NCBI GenBank assembly: GCA_910589375.1
Contig: CAJUTK010000001.1
Span: forward strand, 62,001 to 126,000
DNA length: 64,000 nt
DNA from: an uncultured Bacilli bacterium
Lineage (GTDB): Bacteria; Bacillota_I; Bacilli_A; RF39; UBA660
Reading direction: 5' to 3'
Below, in pieces: positions 56,902-64,000 of the stretch. Under the pieces are notes generated by a model, which saw nothing but the letters and a program-made list of their open reading frames with translations, did not search any database and was not told the DNA's origin. Position 1 is the stretch's first letter, and each line of letters starts with the position of its first letter. The translations under genes and the position numbers were made by a program.

Positions 56902-57327
56902 CTACTTACAAGTATATCCATTCTCTTCAAATGTCTCCCATAATTCTTCTTTATCAGCATTCATGCCATACAATTCTTTATTTTCTTCATTTAAACTTGC
57001 TGCTAGTATATTTACAGTAAGAGTTACCTTATTTTTATTACTAGAAACTTGGGCAGTTATTCCTTCTACTTCGTTATATTCAGATGCAGAAGCGTCTGCT
57101 GTACTTTTATATTCAGCAATTGTTGTTGCATTATTAAAATCTCCAAGTAAGGTACCGGTTGATTTCATAGTAGCTTTTTTTACACCATCTTTAGAAAATG
57201 TAAAAGTATACTTTGTTTCTGATTTAAATTCATCAGACTCTTCTACTTTTGTACATACAAGTCTATTTTCCTCACAACCTGTAAATAAAAAAAGACAAAA
57301 GAGCATGAATATACTAATTTTCTTCAT
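56902..57327 (-). CDS. Small lipoprotein (DUF1307/YehR-like)
   Basis: 141 residues from ATG 57327 (MKKISIF), after AGGAGGAAAAT; upstream ATGs are not preceded by a site. Lipoprotein signal ISIFMLFCLFLFTGCEENR with lipobox LFTGC (Cys about 18). Mature part: VCTKVEESDEFKSETKYTFTFSKDGVKKATMKSTGTL, then AEYKSTADASASEYNEVEGITAQVSSNKNKVTLTVNIL, the pattern of small YehR-type lipoproteins. It sits in the dacB-spmA-spmB-rluB run. Confidence 0.7.
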   Translation of the reverse strand: MKKISIFMLFCLFLFTGCEENRLVCTKVEESDEFKSETKYTFTFSKDGVKKATMKSTGTLLGDFNNATTIAEYKSTADASASEYNEVEGITAQVSSNKNKVTLTVNILAASLNEENKELYGMNADKEELWETFEENGYTCK

Positions 57328-57368
57328 ATTTTCCTCCTGACTCATTATAACAAACATCCTTTAAAATT

Positions 57369-57872
57369 TCAACTAAAGAGAAAATAACAAACTAGGATAC
57401 TAGCAGTAATTCCTACTACATCAGCAAGTAAGCTTACTTTTAATGCATATCTTGTATTTTTTATACCAATACTTCCATAATAAAGAGCTATAACATAAAG
57501 AGTAGTATCTGTACACCCTTGAATAGTAGATCCAAGTAAACTATAAAAATTGTCTACCCCATATTTTGTATAAATAGTATTTAAAAGCGCTAAAGTAGCA
57601 TTGCCACTAATTGGTCTCATTACCGCTAAGGAAATAATTTCTATTGGAACTTTTAAAGAACTAATTAATAAGTTAATAATAAATTCTAATATACCACTAT
57701 CTACTAAAATATTGACACTTACAATCATTGCCAATAAATTGGGAAATATAGTATAAGCCATCTTAAAACTTTCTTTACTACCATCTAAAAAAACATCATA
57801 TAAATCAACCTTTTTAATAATACCATATACTACTATAATTAAAACCATTAAAGGAAGTATATAATTACTCAT
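57369..57872 (-). CDS. spmB: Spore maturation protein B
   Basis: 167 residues from ATG 57872 (MSNYILPL) after AGGAGG; upstream ATG at 57899 lies inside spmA. Four to five membrane helices of the nucleoside-recognition (Gate) domain: GSKESFKMAYTIFPNLLAMIVSVNILVDSGILEF, VMRPISGNATLALLNTIYTKYGVDNFYSLLGSTIQGCTDTTLYVIALYYGSIGIKNTRYALKVSLLADVVG. Needed with SpmA for spore core dehydration. Overlaps spmA by 8 nt. Confidence 0.95.
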   Translation of the reverse strand: MSNYILPLMVLIIVVYGIIKKVDLYDVFLDGSKESFKMAYTIFPNLLAMIVSVNILVDSGILEFIINLLISSLKVPIEIISLAVMRPISGNATLALLNTIYTKYGVDNFYSLLGSTIQGCTDTTLYVIALYYGSIGIKNTRYALKVSLLADVVGITASILVCYFLFS

Positions 57873-58446
57873 GATGCCTCCTTGCAAATAAATAGTCAAA
57901 TATTAAACCCGCTATAGTAGCTAATGACGTAGCTATTAAAGTAGATAATACTGTTTTAGTAGGATCTGTACTACCATAAAGTATACGTAGCGCTATAATA
58001 GTTGTTGGAACAATTGTAACTCCACTAGTATTAATTGTTGTAAAAGTAATCATACTACGGCTTGCCTTTTTCTTATCTTTATTGATTTCTTGCAAGCTGC
58101 TCATAGCTTTTAATCCAAATGGAGTAGCAGCATTCCCAAGGCCAAATAGATTAGCAATTATATTACTAGCAATATAACTTAAGGAAATATGATCTTTTGG
58201 GATTTCAGGGAAAAATGGTCCTAATACTTTTGTTAACTTACGTGCTAACTTTTCTAGTAATCCGCTCATAGTAGCAATATTCGCTATCCCAAGCCATAAT
58301 GCTATAACGGGAAATATCTGTAATAGAAGTTCTAAACTTGTAGTAGTACTCTTTAAAATCGTCTCATTTATTTTAATAGCATTTCCTGTTAGAAGCGCAA
58401 AAACAATTCCTATTATAATAAAATATCCCCAAATTTTATTTACCAT
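57865..58446 (-). CDS. spmA: Spore maturation protein A
   Basis: 193 residues, integral membrane protein with Gate domain: ALWLGIANIATMSGLLEKLARKLTKVLGPFFPEIPKDHISLSYIASNIIANLFGLGNAATPFGLKAMSSLQ, FTTINTSGVTIVPTTIIALR. Overlaps dacB by 7 nt and spmB by 8 nt. Spore maturation pair. Confidence 0.95.
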   Translation of the reverse strand: MVNKIWGYFIIIGIVFALLTGNAIKINETILKSTTTSLELLLQIFPVIALWLGIANIATMSGLLEKLARKLTKVLGPFFPEIPKDHISLSYIASNIIANLFGLGNAATPFGLKAMSSLQEINKDKKKASRSMITFTTINTSGVTIVPTTIIALRILYGSTDPTKTVLSTLIATSLATIAGLIFDYLFARRHHE

Positions 58447-59492
58447 AAACTTTTAAACCATTCTAATAAACCTTTATGATAATTTTTTATTTCTTGGGCA
58501 TATATTATTTCCCGATAAACTTCACTAGCACCCAAATAGACTTTAGCATATCCAACACTACCTTCTTTTGGTTCTTTAGAAAGTTCAAATTTAATCATAA
58601 TATTTTCATTTTGGGAAATAGGATAAGAAAAATCTTTTTCTATTGATAGATTATAATTTCCATAATATAAATCATCATAAATAGCTAAATTACCTTTCTT
58701 TAAAATAGGAATACTTTGATAATTAGAAAATCCGTAATTAAAAAGAGACATATGATCTAAAAAATCATTTCCATCATTTAAAGTAACAACAACTAAATTT
58801 AAATTATCTTTACTAGCTGTTGATACTAAAGTACGCTTTGCTTTTTTTGTAAACCCTGTTTTTCCACCAGTTGTATATTCGTATTGAAATAAAAGTTTAT
58901 GTTTATTAATCCAATGATAAGTATTTTTATTTGTTTTTACAGTATGAATTTTAGTACTTACAATTTTTTTATATTCCTCTAATTGCATAGCATAACTTGT
59001 TAAAATGGCCATATCATAGGCACTAGAATAATTTCCCTCTTCTTCATCTAAACCATTCGGGTTATGAAAAGTAGTCTCTTGCATACCAATTTCTTTTGCT
59101 TTCTCATTCATCATATCTACAAATGAATCCCCACCAACATACTCTGCTATAGCATATGATGCATCATTACCACTTCTAAGCATTAAACCATATACTAAAT
59201 CTCTAAGAGTAATTTCTTCTCCTTTTTGAATATAAATACCTGATCCATAGCTTTTATCTATTTCTTCTCCTACTGTTACAACTTCATCTAATTTACCAGA
59301 TTCTACTGCTAATACTGCTGTCATAATTTTAGAAATACTAGCTACACTTTTCTGCTCATGTATATTTTTTGCGTACAATATACGTTTAGAATCCATGTCC
59401 ATTAAAATGGCATTACGAGCGCTGGTTTCTACTGCAACTACCTGATAAGGTATTATAAAAAGAACTAATATACCTAACAACCATTTCTTCAT
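58440..59492 (-). CDS. dacB: Sporulation D-alanyl-D-alanine carboxypeptidase
   Basis: 350 residues. Signal peptide (KKWLLGILVLFIIPYQVVAVE). Active-site motifs: S52-x-x-K55 (ASISKIM), S107-G-N109 (LRSGNDASY) and K211-T-G (GGKTGFT). C-terminal PBP5_C-like domain (from about 255) ends in a short amphipathic tail. Trims pentapeptides of cortex peptidoglycan in spores. Heads the operon dacB-spmA-spmB, and the overlapping ends suggest translational coupling. Start ATG 59492 with GGTGATTGT. Confidence 0.93.
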   Translation of the reverse strand: MKKWLLGILVLFIIPYQVVAVETSARNAILMDMDSKRILYAKNIHEQKSVASISKIMTAVLAVESGKLDEVVTVGEEIDKSYGSGIYIQKGEEITLRDLVYGLMLRSGNDASYAIAEYVGGDSFVDMMNEKAKEIGMQETTFHNPNGLDEEEGNYSSAYDMAILTSYAMQLEEYKKIVSTKIHTVKTNKNTYHWINKHKLLFQYEYTTGGKTGFTKKAKRTLVSTASKDNLNLVVVTLNDGNDFLDHMSLFNYGFSNYQSIPILKKGNLAIYDDLYYGNYNLSIEKDFSYPISQNENIMIKFELSKEPKEGSVGYAKVYLGASEVYREIIYAQEIKNYHKGLLEWFKSLW

Positions 59493-59512
59493 ACAATCAC
59501 CAATACACTATA

Positions 59513-59541
59513 TGAAAAAAAGGACTAGTTTAGTCCTTTTA
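59513..59541 (-). terminator. Terminator of the 1275-residue gene
   Basis: AAAGGACTA-GTT-TAGTCCTTT with T run on the minus strand, just after its stop. Confidence 0.8.
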
Positions 59542-62500
59542 ATATTGATAAGTATCTTCACCTGCTTTAACAGGAACATATTCTAATATTAATTTACGAG
59601 CAGTTTCTAATTCTTCTTGTGCCCTTTTATCAATAGGAATAATTTCTTCATAAAGCTTACCATTACTATCCATGCAGATATACCAATCTTGATTAGCAAA
59701 GCCATATACAATATCTTCTGCAAAAGAAAGCGGCTCTACATATTCATAACTAGCTCCAGCTAAAGCTTCATGAACAGAATGAACCCTATTCATCATTTCC
59801 TGTAACTTAAAAGAATCATTTCCCACATATATTTTTTCACGAGCAGTAGCATAAGAAGGAACATTTTCTTTATCAAGTTCTATTCTAGCAAAAGGTTCCT
59901 CTGTTGTAGCAAGCAATACACCACTCGTTTGAATGTCTGAATAAAAAGCTTTTAATCCTTTTTTATTATTAGAAATACCTAAATTTATTTCAGGTAAATT
60001 TTCAGTAGCATAAGCACGCGCTACAAATACATTTTCAATTGGACAAGTGCTATCTTTACTCATTTCAATCATAGTAGAAGAAATTTTCTTACATGCTTCT
60101 ATAATTTCTTCATCGTTATAAAGTTCAGTATTACAACTATGTCTTAATTCATTTAAGAAAACGGTATTTCCATTACGGAACCCTGATACTCTAGAGATAT
60201 ATTCTCCTGTTTTTTCATCCACAAAACGAATATGAAAACCATTTTTATCCTCTAAACAAAAAGTAAATAAAGATTCTCCTATTCCACCAATCCTCATACA
60301 GGCGCCAGTTCTTTCTCCATGAGTAATATTAGAAGGATGTGTAAAATTTCCAACAACTACGCGGAGTTGCTTATCTTCAAAAGGAACAACTTCCGAAAAT
60401 GTTGGAATTGTTACCTCTGTTTTTTTGAAATTCTTTAGTGTCCACTCTACAGCTTCTTTTAATCTTACTTCTCTATCTGTTTTTTCTGTTGCATAATTTG
60501 GCCCAGGATTTGCTTTTACTAATCTTGTATCTTCTGTACCTAAAAATTGATTATAAACACTAGAGGCACTGGATAAAACACTAGCATTGATAAGTACATT
60601 AGTAAAACTTAGTATAATATTATCTGCTACTTTTCCCTGACTCTCTAGCTTTTTCTTTTCACTTTCATAGACTTGATGGTAATAAGAAATAAATCCAGCA
60701 ACATCTGTTAAGTCATCAGAAAGCAAAACACTATCTGACTTTAATAAGGTTCTAAAACAAGAAGGAAGTTTATGTAATTTATATTTTTCCATAGTATGAA
60801 GCAAGGACTGATATATAACTTCTGATTCTGGACTATCTTCTAATAGATTATTTTCCAAACTATCTATACGTAAAGCAGTTAGGATTTGATAAGGATCTAT
60901 ATCGCTTTTTGGGGCATAATAATTTCTTTTTAGTAGTTCTGCTTGATCAAATTTACTAATAAGAATTTCTTCACGCACTCCCTCTATATGTTTTAAAGAA
61001 ATACGTTTCATAATAGGAATTGCAAATCTAACATTTTTTTGAATTACACTAATATCATTTGAAAAGGAAACATCCTTTTTTAAGTAATAGTTAACTACAT
61101 CTTGCGCTAAAGTAGGTTGCATTCCTCCTTTTACTAATTCTGCAATAACTGCTGAAGAAATAGATATATTAAATTCATAAGAAATTATTACATCATGTTG
61201 CATCAAATAATCTGTTACTTTTTTCTCAAAGTCTTTTCTATCTATTTCATATGGTAGCTTAAGTTCCTCTATCATATTATATTTTTCTCTATATTGCTCT
61301 CTTTTAGTAGCTATGAAATAATCTGTAATAGTATGAAGAGTGACTAAAGACTCTCCTTTTTCTTCCGGATTTTGGCTTTCTATCTGCTTTATTAATTGTT
61401 CTAAAAATTCTCTAGGATTTGCTTTACAAAATTCTACTTTATTTGGGTATTTTTTACCAAAACGCTTATAAAACTTTTCATCCATTACAGATAATAAATT
61501 TTCTAAATCTGTTTTATACTCTTCTGTACCATCTTGAACAGAATGTTTGATATGCGCAAAAATAGAAATAATATCCGAATTTTCTTTACTGAAAGCATAT
61601 TGCTTTAAAGAATCATAAGCTGTCTCTAAAAGCGAAAGAGAATATTCTGTTTTTGGGAAAAGAGCAATTAGCTTTGCAAACTTTTTATCTTCTAAACAAG
61701 TAATTCTTTGAAGGTTATCGTTATCAAAAAAGCGAATAATAGTAGGTCCAAAAGTACTTTCTAATTGATCTAGTTTATCCAAATTTAAATGATATTTTAA
61801 AGCATAATATTCTTTTATCTCATGATATAATTCATCTGTATAAAGATGAGCCAAATTCTCATGATGGTTAAGATAATTAATTGTCCGTTCTAATATAAAA
61901 GAATTACTATGTAAATAAAATTGAAGAAGTGCTGGATTATCAAAAACAAAGCTTTTTAAAGTTTCTAGTACACTATTTTGTAAAGCAATATCATTTTTAA
62001 TAGATGCAATTAATTGACTACTTTCCTCTTCTGATAATAAAACAGGAGCCTCTTTATCAAAAAATCCACTAAACTGATGATAGTTTTCTAATATACAAGA
62101 AATATTTCCTACTGCTAATAATTTTCGAAAAAATTCTTTATCAGCCATAAGAGGTAACGTAAATGTTCCTTTATTTTGAATAGCTTCTTCTGCTACAATA
62201 TCTTCTAACACAGTTCCTCTAACGTCTCCATTATCAACAGCATGAAAACTATAAAAATATTTATTTCGTAATAAAACTCTAAATACTTCTGGATATTTTT
62301 GAAAATACTGCATTAAAGCTTTTGATGGAGTAAGATCTAGTTTCTTTTTTAAACCATTATCTTTTAATTTAGTTATTAATTTAGGAATATATTCTGAAAT
62401 AATGGGACTTTGAAATAATGGAAGAAAACTTCCACCATCTACTAGAGAATCTAAAATTTCTTCTTTCTCTAATAATAAATTGGCATTTTCTGGAAATGTT

Positions 62501-63366
62501 GTCTTCATTTCTTCTTTCTTTAAAGAAGCTGCAATAACACCAACATTAGCTTCTAATTCTTCTTTAGACGCTACACTTAAATACCAATTTAAATTATTGT
62601 GCAACATAATATTTCTAAATTTTTCTTTATCAGAAAAATCTAATCTCTCATAAAATTCATCGAACGGTAAAATATCAGAAAAAGGCTGATTTAAATTTAT
62701 ATTTGCGGAAAATATTTTTGCACGCAAAATTGGAAAAACAGTATCTTTCCTATTACCAAAAAGTTCGAATAATTCATAAACATTTAAAGACTCTAAATCT
62801 TCTCTTTTCTTTTCTATTTGATTACTATTCGCTTTAAATGGTAATGTCTGATAAGCAAAAGGATAATTTGATAAGATATCTTCTTCCTTTTCAGGTGATA
62901 GATTTAAATCCTGATAATACTGATTAGAATTTCCTAATAAATCATATCTATTACAATCTAACAAAATTTGTAAAATAAAATTTGTTACTGTTCCTGTAGG
63001 TTGATACGATAAATCTTTTAACTTTTCTCGAAAATAAGCCTCTATTTCTTCGATTCTAATAGAATAAGTCATCAAACCATCTAAATCTCTTAAATCTTCG
63101 CTATCTATCTGTTCTAAACACGCATAGTAAAAAGTATCTTCTGGAATGTATTCAATATCTTCTCCTACTACAGTTTCTTTAAAATAAGAAAGTGATCCTT
63201 CCGTCCAATTTTCTCTTCCAAAAGATAACTGAGTATAAGACATCCTTCTCATATCCGCATCTTGAGTTAATAAAAATAGTTCTTCTTCTGTAAAACGAAA
63301 AATATTATTTTTAAATTTCTCAACAATATTTCTTTTTTTCTCTGTAACATCTATTAAAAAATTCAT
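59539..63366 (-). CDS. Very large soluble protein, function unknown
   Basis: 1275 residues, no signal peptide or membrane helix. N-terminal 900 residues are helical and Leu/Glu-rich, with repeated short LFxLFGNRK / FxILPFDEF-like turns and no recognised domain. The C-terminal 350 residues form a compact domain with HPSNITHGERTGACMRIGGIGESLFTFCLEDKNGFHIRFVDEKTGEYISRVSGFRNGNTVFLNELR (about 1020-1085), and EPFARIELDKENVPSYATAREKIYVGNDSFKLQEMMNRVHSVHEALAGASYEYVEPLS. The Gly-rich ACMRIGGIGESL patch resembles a ligand pocket but I cannot place it. A GNAT gene lies 8 nt upstream on the same strand, and together they look like one unit. Start ATG 63366 follows AGGGGATAAT. Confidence 0.8.
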   Translation of the reverse strand: MNFLIDVTEKKRNIVEKFKNNIFRFTEEELFLLTQDADMRRMSYTQLSFGRENWTEGSLSYFKETVVGEDIEYIPEDTFYYACLEQIDSEDLRDLDGLMTYSIRIEEIEAYFREKLKDLSYQPTGTVTNFILQILLDCNRYDLLGNSNQYYQDLNLSPEKEEDILSNYPFAYQTLPFKANSNQIEKKREDLESLNVYELFELFGNRKDTVFPILRAKIFSANINLNQPFSDILPFDEFYERLDFSDKEKFRNIMLHNNLNWYLSVASKEELEANVGVIAASLKKEEMKTTFPENANLLLEKEEILDSLVDGGSFLPLFQSPIISEYIPKLITKLKDNGLKKKLDLTPSKALMQYFQKYPEVFRVLLRNKYFYSFHAVDNGDVRGTVLEDIVAEEAIQNKGTFTLPLMADKEFFRKLLAVGNISCILENYHQFSGFFDKEAPVLLSEEESSQLIASIKNDIALQNSVLETLKSFVFDNPALLQFYLHSNSFILERTINYLNHHENLAHLYTDELYHEIKEYYALKYHLNLDKLDQLESTFGPTIIRFFDNDNLQRITCLEDKKFAKLIALFPKTEYSLSLLETAYDSLKQYAFSKENSDIISIFAHIKHSVQDGTEEYKTDLENLLSVMDEKFYKRFGKKYPNKVEFCKANPREFLEQLIKQIESQNPEEKGESLVTLHTITDYFIATKREQYREKYNMIEELKLPYEIDRKDFEKKVTDYLMQHDVIISYEFNISISSAVIAELVKGGMQPTLAQDVVNYYLKKDVSFSNDISVIQKNVRFAIPIMKRISLKHIEGVREEILISKFDQAELLKRNYYAPKSDIDPYQILTALRIDSLENNLLEDSPESEVIYQSLLHTMEKYKLHKLPSCFRTLLKSDSVLLSDDLTDVAGFISYYHQVYESEKKKLESQGKVADNIILSFTNVLINASVLSSASSVYNQFLGTEDTRLVKANPGPNYATEKTDREVRLKEAVEWTLKNFKKTEVTIPTFSEVVPFEDKQLRVVVGNFTHPSNITHGERTGACMRIGGIGESLFTFCLEDKNGFHIRFVDEKTGEYISRVSGFRNGNTVFLNELRHSCNTELYNDEEIIEACKKISSTMIEMSKDSTCPIENVFVARAYATENLPEINLGISNNKKGLKAFYSDIQTSGVLLATTEEPFARIELDKENVPSYATAREKIYVGNDSFKLQEMMNRVHSVHEALAGASYEYVEPLSFAEDIVYGFANQDWYICMDSNGKLYEEIIPIDKRAQEELETARKLILEYVPVKAGEDTYQY

Positions 63367-63374
63367 ATTATCCC

Positions 63375-63839
63375 CTACTTTTCTGAGACTTTTTCTCCTA
63401 TTGCTTTTTGATGATAAGCATAGAAAAGACTATTTTCTGTCCGATACGTATCATCTTTTTCAAAACCACATTTTTCAAATGTCTTTTTAGAACCTATATT
63501 ATAATCTCTAACATGGGCATAAACAGGTAAAGATAATTTATCCGCCATATCTTTTCCCATAGATATTAAAGTTGTTCCTATTCCTTTTCTTTGACAATCT
63601 TTTTTTACCGCAATTTGATTTACATAAAATCCCATATTAGAATCTATTACTAAAGCATTAAAGCCCAGGATAGAAGATGCTTCTTGTGCATATATTATAC
63701 AATCCGATTGATATGTTAAAAATTGGAATTGGAGAGTTCCACCATTACTAGCAAGGTTTTCAGGTACAATATTCATCTCACAGTGCATACAAATAGTCTC
63801 AAAATTATCATCTGTAGATCTTACTACTTTATATTCCAT
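63375..63839 (-). CDS. GNAT N-acetyltransferase
   Basis: 154 residues. Motif A VNQIAVKKDCQRKGIGTTLISMGKDMADKL (Q-R-K-G-I-G-T) and motif B YAHVRDYNIGSKKTFEKCGFEKDDTY. The N-terminal half has two cysteines (MHCEMN, IVPENL). Start ATG 63839 shortly after the stop of the upstream gene. Substrate unknown. Cotranscribed with the 1275-residue protein, 8 nt downstream, so it may modify or act with it. Confidence 0.85.
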   Translation of the reverse strand: MEYKVVRSTDDNFETICMHCEMNIVPENLASNGGTLQFQFLTYQSDCIIYAQEASSILGFNALVIDSNMGFYVNQIAVKKDCQRKGIGTTLISMGKDMADKLSLPVYAHVRDYNIGSKKTFEKCGFEKDDTYRTENSLFYAYHQKAIGEKVSEK

Positions 63840-63840
63840 C

Positions 63841-64000
63841 TTAATTTGTTCCCAACACTTTCTGTTTAGCGTTTTCTAATAATTTTTCTTCTGCTTTTTT
63901 TACAAAATATGCTCTTCTTTTATCATGTTTTAACTCTCCACGAAAAGCTACTAAATCTCCTACTTGTAATGGTGTTTGTGTATCAATATCACTATCTAAA
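63841..64000 (-). CDS. Partial gene cut by window edge, possible beta-barrel (OB/CSD-like) end
   Basis: Open minus-strand frame from the right edge to TAA at 63841-63843, 52 residues. It reads VGDLVAFRGELKHDKRRAYFVKKAEEKLLENAKQK; the G-D-x-V-x-F...A-x-F/V pattern resembles the closing strands of cold-shock/OB-type domains, followed by a basic helix. Two nucleotides separate it from the GNAT gene, so same transcript. Insufficient to assign function. Confidence 0.6.
   Translation of the reverse strand, partial: LDSDIDTQTPLQVGDLVAFRGELKHDKRRAYFVKKAEEKLLENAKQKVLGTN

Overview
The window is low-GC, densely coded DNA with most genes on the minus strand. It looks like a chromosome segment from a spore-forming Bacillota (Firmicutes), probably an uncultured, host-associated member of the Bacilli or a small-genome clostridial clade. 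The evidence is a complete gerA/gerC/gerB germinant-receptor operon (50648-54281), the sporulation cluster dacB-spmA-spmB-(lipoprotein)-rluB (56151-59492), truA next to ECF-transporter ATPases, a CvfD-type S1 protein, and strong AGGAGG/GGTGAT ribosome-binding sites throughout. TGA is used as a stop (for example gerA), so the code is standard. Twelve tRNA genes lie in several groups, and nearly every transcription unit ends in a clear hairpin/T-tract terminator.

Layout. 1-10 kb: a NUDIX tail, a frameshifted zinc-ribbon gene, an operon of two tandem HipA-like kinase paralogues with a membrane protein and a FIST sensor, then small metabolic enzymes (YfcE, HAD, two duplicated GNATs, CYTH, inositol-monophosphatase family, two deoxyribosyltransferase-like proteins, MazG-like). 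10-24 kb: metallophosphoesterase, a Tam41-type CDP-DAG synthase, xth-mutY repair operon, a Ca2+ P-type ATPase plus Na+/Ca2+ antiporter behind a yybP-ykoY (Mn2+) riboswitch, a 778-residue orphan, a frameshifted GH144-like glucanase, and a CmpB-family membrane gene broken by a 10-bp tandem repeat. 24-32 kb: a zinc-ribbon/72-bp-repeat membrane protein, a MarR-controlled heterodimeric ABC exporter, a transposase-derived HTH protein without its catalytic domain and with a 25-nt palindrome at its start, and a HAD + PEP-swivelling-domain pair. 32-38 kb: two tRNA clusters flanking an ECF sigma/anti-sigma/DUF4358/MBOAT/DHHW operon that carries its own ECF-type promoter. 38-50 kb: NifU-type scaffold, truA, ecfA1-ecfA2 without ecfT, fhs, a giant 1206-residue sigma-70-like protein, pepD and orphans. 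50-64 kb: germination operon, ferredoxin, sporulation/peptidoglycan cluster, a 1275-residue orphan with a GNAT partner, and a partial gene at the edge.

The strongest leads are the giant sigma factor with an array of about eight extra sigma4-like helix-turn-helix segments, the 1275-residue orphan, the ECF-sigma-controlled acyl-transfer operon, the repeat-disrupted CmpB gene, two genes split at poly-A runs, and the domesticated transposase with its palindromic putative operator. All functional statements are read from the sequence and recalled family knowledge; no database searches were run.
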